This document shows, in pieces, positions 56,306 through 64,000 of a DNA stretch of 64,000 bases. Origin of the DNA: Isoperla grammatica (Eukaryota; Arthropoda; Insecta; Plecoptera; Perlodidae). The notes under the pieces are model-generated. The model was not told the origin of the DNA. It searched no databases and saw only the letters and a program-made list of their open reading frames with translations. Made by a program: the position numbers and the translations under genes. The stretch is from positions 34,372,686-34,436,685 of the forward strand of contig OX246746.1 in assembly GCA_945910005.1 (NCBI GenBank), written 5' to 3'. Every line of letters begins with the position of its first letter. Positions within the stretch are counted from its first letter, which is position 1.

Positions 56306-59300
56306 ATGAAACGTTCATAATGAAAGAATATAATTTGAAAACATCAGCAACGTGCGAGACATCAGCAGTATCAGTATCATCAGATATTGCTGATTGCGAG
56401 ATATCGGAGACTGCTGATTTTGAGATATCGAAGACTGCTGATTGCGAGATACCGGAGACTGCTGATTTCGAGATATCGAAGACTGCTGATTTCGAGATAT
56501 CGAAGACTGCTGATTGCGAGATACCAGAGACTGCTGATTGTGAGATACCGGAGACTGCTGATTGCGAGATACCAGATCCGGCTGGTTGCGAGATATCAGA
56601 GACCGCAGATTTTGAGACATCGGAGACTGCTGATTTCGAGATATCGAAGACTGCTGATTGCCAGATACCGGAGACTGCTGACTGCGAGATATCGGAGACT
56701 GCTGATTGCGAGATATCTAACACTGCTGATGGCGAGATATCGAAGAGTGCCGATTGTGAGATATCGGAGACTGTCTCGCAGTCAGCAGATTCTGATCAAA
56801 CGGATTTCTCTGACGAAGTCTCTCTGACAGATACTACGTCTGATGAAGACTGGCAGCCAGATGTCACAAAGGAATCAAATAATTCGGGAAGCCCTTTGAT
56901 GTCTATTCCAGTAATAATGGATATCATTTCTAACAATAAATTTCATACTAAAATTACATCCAGGGAACAATTAAATGAATATAAGGTTATTGCAACAGCA
57001 CCAAGCAATATTGATGAATTGGTTCCGAGTTCTGCGATTGATATTTCTGAAAATGTGTTTGTTGTGGATAGTCCCAACTACGAAAGTGAAAATGATGAAA
57101 CCAATACCAATGAAAAACGTGCTAAACAGTTTCAATATACCAGTACAACGGTTAGCGTGGATGTTGTGAGTACCTCCGATGGCCAAGGGGAAGTTGGCGA
57201 TACGTTGATATCTCGAGACCAATTGTCCTCAAAGGTTACAGTCCAGGAGTCCAAAAATGTACTTGGTTCAAGAAAATGGAACAAACGTCACGCTTACTTA
57301 TTCTGTGGTGTAATTTATTCAAAATTGCCACGTCACTTGGAGAGTGCCCATCCAGAAGAGATGGAAGTTCAGATGTATCCATAAAAAAAGGGCTCCAAGG
57401 AGCGATTCCAACTCATAGAAAACCTAAGAAATAAAGGCAACTATCTTTACAATGGTAAAGTCCTTGCAAGTGGATCTGGAACCGTCATTCCAAAGAGAAG
57501 AGCCAATGCGGGAAATCTTAAAGCGGTTACCGAATACTTGCCTTGCAGCAAATGCTATGGTTACTTTTTCCATAAAGATATTTCGGTCCACATAAAAAAA
57601 TGTAAAAGTTCGACAAGAGTTCCCCCGCGAAAACAGATAAAGGCGCACTGTGCGACACTTCTCCCAACTTCTTAGGCCGCGTCGGTAGGTCTTATTCGTG
57701 ATGTGCTTTCCAAGAGGAACCATGACAAGGTTTTCTTGGCCATGAAGAATGATGATCTCATTATGGAATATGGGTCGAACCTCTATGCAAAATACGGTGC
57801 GGAGAGCCATCAGTGGAACTTCATTGGTACAAAGATGAGAGAACTTGGCCGGCTCTTACTCACTGCACAGTTGTTAGATAAAACGATTACCAAGCTGTCA
57901 GACCTTGTGCATCCGCAAAAGTTCAATATTGTTGTGCAAGCAGTGAAAAAGGTGTCCAACTATGATGAATTACCACACAAACGTACGGTATTCCTAGTCT
58001 TGCCACGAAGTTGGGATCGGCTATGAAACAAGTGGCAGGAATACTGCAGTGCACGATGATAATGTAAGGTTCAAGATCAAGGCGAGACGACATTAATGAT
58101 TTTATTCAGTTAATGGACAAAAGATGGAAAACTTTAATCGTCCAACAGGCCCAAAAGACTAAGGATAGAAGAACATGGAATAAGCCGTCCACGATTCCTC
58201 TGTCTAGTGACATAAAATTGTTAAATGACCACCTGAAAAAATGTGCAATTTTACAAATGAACGCATTGAAAGTGGAACCATCAGAGAAAACATGGGGTGA
58301 ACTCTGTGATACTACATTGGCACAGACACGCACATTTAACCGTAGAAGAGCAGGTGAGATAGAAAGAATCCATCTCAACACCTTCACTGGACGCGACCTG
58401 CTGCCCATGCAGGTTGATGTTGTCGAATCCCTTTCCGTGGGAGAAAAACGTCTAGCTTCGACACTCACCAGATTCGAAACCCGGGGAAAAAGGGGGAAAA
58501 AAGTACCAGTGATCCTCACAACGGATCTTTGTGAACAAATTAACACCCTATGTGAAAATAGAAGAGCTTGTAATGTCCGTGATGAAAACACATACTTGTT
58601 TGCGAAAGTGGACTCATTGACTTACGTGCGCGCTTGTGATATCATGCGCAGTAAAGCCAAGGAATGTGGGGCTAAAAAGCCAAGTGATCTTACGTCGACA
58701 AAACTTCGCAAACACGTGGCGACCATTTCGCAACTGTTGAATCTAAAAAACAATGAGCTTGATCAACTGGCAACATACATGGGGCACGACATCCGAATAC
58801 ACAGGCAATTTTATCGCCTTCCCGAGAGTAACACACAAATAACGCAAATCAGTAAAATTCTGCTTAGCTTAGATTCAGGAGATATCCACACGCAAAGAGG
58901 AAAGTCTCTAGATAACATGATTGTAAGGTCGCCTGACTGCGAATCACCCGATTGTTACGCCGTTTGATTATGAAACTGCTGTGGCATCGACATCCGCTAC
59001 GCCGCCGCCAAATGCCTTTATCGAACAGGAGGAGATCCATACCCAATCAATGGAATTAAGCGATGAAGAAAAATACTTTTCTTCAAAGAAAAGAAAAGTT
59101 ACTAAGACTAAGACACCATGGTCGCTTTTTGAAAAAGAGTCAGTGCAACGTCAATTAAACACATTTATTGTTCGAGGAATTGTGCCCGGTAGAGATGCTT
59201 GTGATGCATGTATAAAAAATGAGCCAATCCTCAAAAACAGAACATGGAAAAATGTAAAGTACCAAGTTTATAATGCTATAAAAAGCAAGAAGAGGACAAA

Positions 59301-59307
59301 CACGTAG
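56306..59307 (+). pseudogene. zinc-finger/tyrosine-recombinase-like family gene, copy 2
   Basis: The proposed exon starts after a good acceptor (TATTTCCAG at 56305) in phase 1. Order: about sixteen TADxEISx repeats (56385-56780); acidic linker; zinc-finger-like AYLFCGVIYSKLPRHLESAH (57295 on) and CSKCYGYFFHKDISVHIKKC (57545 on); a conserved helix block KMRELGRLLLTAQLLD (57833 on); then 58113-58967 with FNRRRAGEIERI, LTSTKLRKHVATISQLL and YMGHDIRIHRQFYRLPES; last a basic domain (PWSLFEKESVQRQL, ACIKNEPILKNRTWKNVK) to 59307. The R...LRKH...GH...Y pattern fits the catalytic half of a tyrosine recombinase as in Crypton-type elements; this is inference. Breaks: TAA at 57382, TAG near 57673, shifts near 58000-58110 and between 58967 and 58981. 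The family is, as I recall, common and uncharacterised in fish and marine invertebrates. Confidence 0.65.
56385..56780 (+). repeat. 24-bp coding minisatellite (TADxEISx)n
   Basis: About sixteen units of ACTGCTGATTkCGAGATATCGr. Units stay exactly 24 bp, so the frame is kept. Most variation is between ISE/ISK/IPE and F/C at one position. Third-position and replacement changes both occur. Confidence 0.9.
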
Positions 59308-59376
59308 AATAATATGTAAATATACTGAACTGTATGTTTTTTTGATGCATTATTCATAGCTTTCCATGTATTTTAT

Positions 59377-59753
59377 GGGATGGTACTTTGACCGGTCAAA
59401 TGAAAATTGGTCAATTGACCGGACAATTCACCAAAAGTCGGTCAAATATGAAAAAAGGCTCTTTTGCTCATATTTATTCATTATTGTGACAGGATACTAA
59501 CGGAAAGTTTTCGTGCAACGTAGTAAGTCAATATGATCATCGTTAAAAAGTTATTAATTATTGATGGTGACGATAAGTGGTCGAGATGGCATTCGCACTA
59601 GCACTTTCTCTGCTCCTGGCGTAAAGTATAAAGTGTCCAATTTACCAACTAAGTAATAAGTAAAAATTTCGTTTTGACCATTTTTTTGACCGGTCAAATA
59701 TTCCTCGGTCAATTGACAATATTTGACCGGTCAGTTGACCGGCTTGCCATCCC
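59377..59753. mobile_element. 377-bp MITE with TGACCGGTCA repeats
   Basis: Ends GGGATGG and CCATCCC are inverted, and each end carries TTGACCGGTCAAAT and further TTGACCGG copies (two on the left, three on the right). AT-rich, non-coding centre. An AGGGATGG terminus suggests an hAT-type parent; the true ends may be one or two bases further out. Confidence 0.65.
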
Positions 59754-61761
59754 TACTTATGATTGAATCATAATATGTAAGTAAATAGTGGGGTTGAATG
59801 GTTCATTGTCCCACCTTCTGTTTTGACATTTACAATTACAATTTAATTTCGTTCCTTTTTAAGGTTTTATAAGTTTGTGATTTGTTTGTGTGTATCATTT
59901 TCTCTATTTCCAAATATTACATAATAGAAGGTAAATAAATATAAATTGTTTTGTTCAATTGATGTATTTCCTTTTAAATTATGCATCAGGACAGTTTCTT
60001 ACATGCAAAATGTTCAGTGAATAAATGAACAAACTATGATTTGCATTGTAATCACAATTGAAAGTATATCGCAATTCGCAAGTGCTTTCACTAGAATGAT
60101 TTAAAAACGAGTCTAGTAGATAGTCGATACGTACCGCGATTAACCTACGAGGGTAATTGTTTTTTTGTTTATCACTTCTAAGAAAATTGACATTGTGTAT
60201 CATCTAATTTGTGTTCTAAGTTTTGAGTGTTAACGTTGAAAAACTTAATATCTGTATGATGTATAGGTTACTTAAATTGTTTAATGCTGTTTAAATGTCC
60301 AATGTACACATTTCAAACACTTAATTGTCAAATACAGGACGGAACCATCAGCATTTCTATTTTGTATGTCTATTTTCCTGGTAACCCTCCAAATATTGAG
60401 CCACTAGATTCTTGAGCCCCTGGGCACCCACGGACTCTACTAGAACAATAAAACAATGTATATTGAACTGACAGGGCAACCGGCGAACAATACCACAACA
60501 TGTCTATAAGATATCGATCATCTAAATAATTAAAAATGTATTTATGAATTCAGAAATGTTGATGACTAGAAGTGTACCCGCCTTCTGACGTCACGAAGCA
60601 AGATGGCGGAATGAGTTGGGATAGGTAAATCCTCATTTCGGATGTTGATGCCTGCTGCACGGCGCAACACATATATCATGCTCTAACTTTTATTCTATTC
60701 TCAACTTCATATGACAAAAAACTAATAAATGGATTTCGACAAGCCCTCTTTCACGATATGCATCTTACTTTTTACAATTTATTTTTAAATACCCCTTTGG
60801 ATTCAGGCATGCAAAGTTACATAAATATTTTATAACCATATCTTTTTAATTCGGAAAACAGCTCAAACGGGATACAGAACAACATGCAGGACAATGGCCG
60901 GTCACAATACAATTTACCAAATTTGACTAATAATATACGTTAATTGTTAGATCATTTCCGAGGGTGAGGTGGCTATATTTATCTCGTATTTACCACGCCT
61001 TTACAGCACAGTAACAACGGAAAGCATCCCCGCCCCTTCCCTTCCCCACACACACACATAATCACTATACTGGTCCTTCATTATAGTTCCCAATTGATTC
61101 AAAAATGCAAGCAAATTGTTTTATTCCCTGTGATTGTGTTATTTAAGAAAGCGCAGCAGGACTTGATTGTCAGGCAGGAAATTTTTTTGTCATATTACAT
61201 TTTGCCATAAAACGTACCGTTGTGAAGATAAATTGGAAAAACCTGTTGGAGGGTCAGCCATTTTGTTTTTTACGTATAACTTGTGAACGCCTAATATTTC
61301 AGCCTGACACCATCCAAATTCTTATTCTATAAGCTGAAACGAAGAGATTGAACCCACTCACATGCTTGCTTCGTCAAACAACATACGGAAGCCATGTTTT
61401 GTACATTTGAGTACAGACTATATGTTTCGCACGAGAGACAAACGGATGCGCCCAACAACACGAAATTTTGATATCGCATTTGGAAAAATATTCGTACTCG
61501 ATAAAAAATTTAATAGAAAATCGGTATTGTCCGGAGCATTCATAATTCATTCATTTAGTAACATATAGTAAAAAAATCAAATGATTATCTCAAAAACTGC
61601 AGCATTGGCAGCGCACCTTCTGAAGGTCTGCATGCCTGCGTCCTCCCGAGCGCTCTTAAATTGAAAATAAGAAATAATCTTCGTTGATTGCTCACAACTA
61701 TTAGATACAGACCTAGTGCTTTTATGCAAAGTTATTTGAAGGGGTGCTCCAGCATCTGAGC
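59754..61761. other. intergenic; one CRE/YY1-type motif pair
   Basis: TGACGTCA at 60586-60593 is followed by AAGATGGCGG at 60600-60609, a promoter-like pair. No first exon could be assigned downstream. The rest is AT-rich with no recognisable ORF. Confidence 0.35.
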
Positions 61762-64000
61762 CAGTGGTCGAATTGGGGGGGGATGCGGGGGGATGCCATC
61801 CCCCCAAAAGAAATTCATTGGCTTAACCATCCCCCCAAAAAGAAACATTGTTGGAACCATCCCCCCAAAACGAAACACAGCAATTTTGCATAACATACCA
61901 TATATTGCGTTTTCTCGACACATAATTTTAGTTAATATTTTTGTGACAGTCGGTTAGGGCTTTACTAACTTTAAAATGAATTTATCTCTTCTTCTTTGAA
62001 TCCACAATATAATTGGCGAGTGAAGAAAGAAATGCTTTTTCCTTAGGGGTTCGCATAATAAGGGTATCTACGGCCAAAGATGTAATCTTTGCTAAGGCTG
62101 GCTACACTACAGGTAGGTTTCTTGTGGTGTTATTCGGATGGTCTCTAGTTCGAAGTAGAAGGACAAAGTAAAAAGATGACCTATTTTGACAGTGGCACCA
62201 TTGGTGGCATAAAGGCTTCAAAGGGGCTAGCTTCTGAGAAAAACGTGGTTTTGTTAGTGAGCAACACAGTGACACGAGCTTCTTTCTCGTTTAGTTCACA
62301 GTGGACATTGAAGGAACACGCACCCGCGCATTGCAAAGTCGTTCTTGTGTCGAATTTTACTTGTTTGCGTGTGTTCGTGAGTGATTTGTTGAGTGGATTT
62401 TACAGTGTAATGATGTGATATCGCGTTGAATATAAACACTTGTGTGGCGATTTGTGGTTTCTAGATTAGATAGACAATACAATTCCAAATATAAATAAAT
62501 TACGTTGGAAATAATGAGCTTGTTGGGATGGCTTAAAAAAAAGAAAGAAGATGGACCGCTTAGGGGAGACAGAAATGAAGAGTATCCTAGAGAAGAACCT
62601 CGAGTCTACGCCGGTGACAACCCACACAGTCAGAGCAAACGGCAACGTACTATCTATGATACTACGGATAATGAGCAGGAACTACCATCGACGTCGACAG
62701 CCGATGTAACAAAACAATATAGGCCTACTGATGACAGTGATCGAAATGCTGTCTTGAACCAAGATCTGCCCAGCGGCAGCAATGGCAGTGAATATCCCGA
62801 TTGTTGGACAAACGATGTTTTTGCAGAAATCGAATGAAATCGAGTGGCTAGTAGTAAGAAACAAGTTAATTGGTTGTAAACATTGTGCAGGGGCTAAACG
62901 CTTGGTCACTACCACTAATTCCACGCAAACAGGCATTCAAATTTCTAAGGAATGGGCAACTTGTTCGGTCGGATTTTATGGGAGCACAAAATCAGAGCAA
63001 CAACAGTCTCTCAGGAAAAAAATAAGCAAACACAAATTAAGCCGTGCACATGAGGCCGCCACTGAGGTTGCGAATAAAGCCGCGTTAAAAACTTTGGAAA
63101 CATGCGTGATAGAACAGTCTAAAGAATATTTTTCATCAACCGCGGCAGTTTTCAGAACTGTTTATAAAAATGTAAAACTAAACCGACCATTTACAGACCT
63201 TCCCCATGACATATCGCTGCAACAACTAAACGGTGTGCAAATGGGGCGTACCAACCACTCCGACCACGCTGCGGCAAACATAGCTGTACACATTGCAAAA
63301 GAAATGAGAAAAAAGGTGTTTCAAAAAATTGTGGAAAATGATTCAAAGATCGGTGTGTTGATTGATGAAGCAACAAGTGTTAGTCATAAGACAGCACTCG
63401 TAATCGTAATAACAACTGCTATAACAATTAAATCTGAACCAGTAATGATATTTCTTGACTTAATTGAATTAGAAAACACAAGAGCAGTGGTCATCAAGAA
63501 CGCTGTACTGGCAACATTGAACGAGTATGGATTTAGTAACGATTATTTACACAGAATTTTATTTCTTTTGCTTGTGACGGCGCATCCAACATGTTGGGTA
63601 AGAAATCTGGGGTTGCGTCTTTACTCGTCAACGAATACCCCGATCTTATTGTCTGGCATTGCGCAAACCACCGTCTTGAATTAGCTGTCGGAGACGTCGT
63701 TAAAGAAATTCAGGGCGTCGACCAATTAAAATTATTGTTTGACAAATTGTATTGTTTGACAAATTGTACACTCTTTATAACGCCTCAACGAAAAATAGCA
63801 ATGAACTACGTGTATGCGCTTCTGAAATCAATCTTCAATTGCTTAAAATTGGACGCATATTAGGAACGAGATGGGTTGCATCGAGTGAACGAGCAGTCAA
63901 GGCAAAGTGAAATGATTACCCAGCTCTGTTCACTCATTTCGAGCGCGCTTCCGAGGATAACGAACGAGATGCAAGGGAGCGGGCTCAGTATCTCGGCCTA
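61762..64000 (+). mobile_element. hAT element with KIAA1586-like transposase, cut by window end
   Basis: CAGTGGTCGAATTGGGGGGG at 61762 is a plausible hAT left end, followed by repeated ATCCCCCCAAAA words to 61875. The transposase starts 0.75 kb later. No right end is in the window. Confidence 0.55.
62514..64000 (+). pseudogene. hAT transposase, KIAA1586-like, partial and frameshifted
   Basis: ATG at 62514 opens MSLLGWLKKKK, the usual start of this subfamily, and an acidic linker to CWTNDVFAE. A shift near 62815-62830 moves the frame; 62840 on gives WLVVRNKLIGCKHC, ISKEWATCSVGFYGSTKSEQ, KISKHKLSRAHEAA (BED-like zinc finger: Cys pair, then His...His), then KIGVLIDEATSVSHKTAL with the first catalytic Asp region. 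A second shift near 63565 precedes CDGASNMLGKKSGVASLL (63573 on), and WHCANHRLELAV follows. A 17-bp tandem duplication at 63734-63767 shifts it a third time before GRILGTRWVASS (about 63850). The Glu-containing dimerisation end lies outside the window. Vertebrate KIAA1586 is a domesticated relative; here the breaks argue for a dead element. Confidence 0.75.

Noticed and set aside
56289..56723. minus-strand 144-codon frame of AVSDISQS repeats
   Set aside because: It is the complement of the 24-bp coding minisatellite; repeats without stops stay open in several frames.

Overview
This is animal nuclear DNA dominated by mobile elements. Evidence: spliced coding fragments with GT-AG introns, AT-rich intergenic DNA, and relics of CACTA/EnSpm-like, hAT, P-element, Ty3/gypsy, BEL/Pao, two LINE and one SINE-like families. 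The BEN-domain fragment, KIAA1586-like hAT, THAP/P-element transposase and very many TAGGCCTA octamers suggest a marine invertebrate, perhaps a deuterostome. The species cannot be fixed from sequence alone. Nothing bacterial (operons, Shine-Dalgarno sites, CRISPR) was seen.

Left part (1-13.4 kb). A candidate promoter with CRE, E-box and YY1-type motifs (485-600) precedes the last three exons of a BEN-domain gene (816-1711). Then come an hAT MITE, a SINE copy, and a 7.8-kb unit (3278-11079) with inverted ends that carries an intact 650-residue tnp2-type transposase. A 666-bp TIR element and a 22-bp satellite-like array follow.

13.4-26.2 kb. A nearly complete Ty3/gypsy retrotransposon has LTRs about 99% alike over their first 1.1 kb. 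Its gag and pol are in a -1 frame relation, and the third integrase catalytic residue appears changed to Lys. Next is a minus-strand gene fragment (21981-23866) with a Tudor-like exon, a linker exon and a coiled-coil exon containing a stop, then an acidic repetitive hypothetical exon.

26.4-40.7 kb. A degenerate I/Jockey-type LINE (26413-32740) is followed by a nest: a BEL/Pao element cut by a LINE, a 617-bp TIR element and a SINE, abutting a broken second CACTA-like transposase.

40.7-53 kb. Mostly non-coding: a 73-bp tandem repeat, a SINE, an hAT-type deletion derivative, a broken P-element transposase with an apparent GC-AG intron, and a young-looking 1,055-bp element with perfect 42-bp inverted ends and an 8-bp target duplication.

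53.5-59.3 kb. The most unusual part. Two tandem paralogous genes each begin with an acidic coding minisatellite of unrelated sequence (VPD repeats; TADxEISx repeats), then paired zinc fingers. In copy 2 a tyrosine-recombinase-like domain and a basic C-terminal domain follow. An upstream exon (53507-53647) encodes the same Tudor-like module as the minus-strand gene and has the splice phase copy 1 needs. The window ends in a broken hAT transposase (61762-64000).
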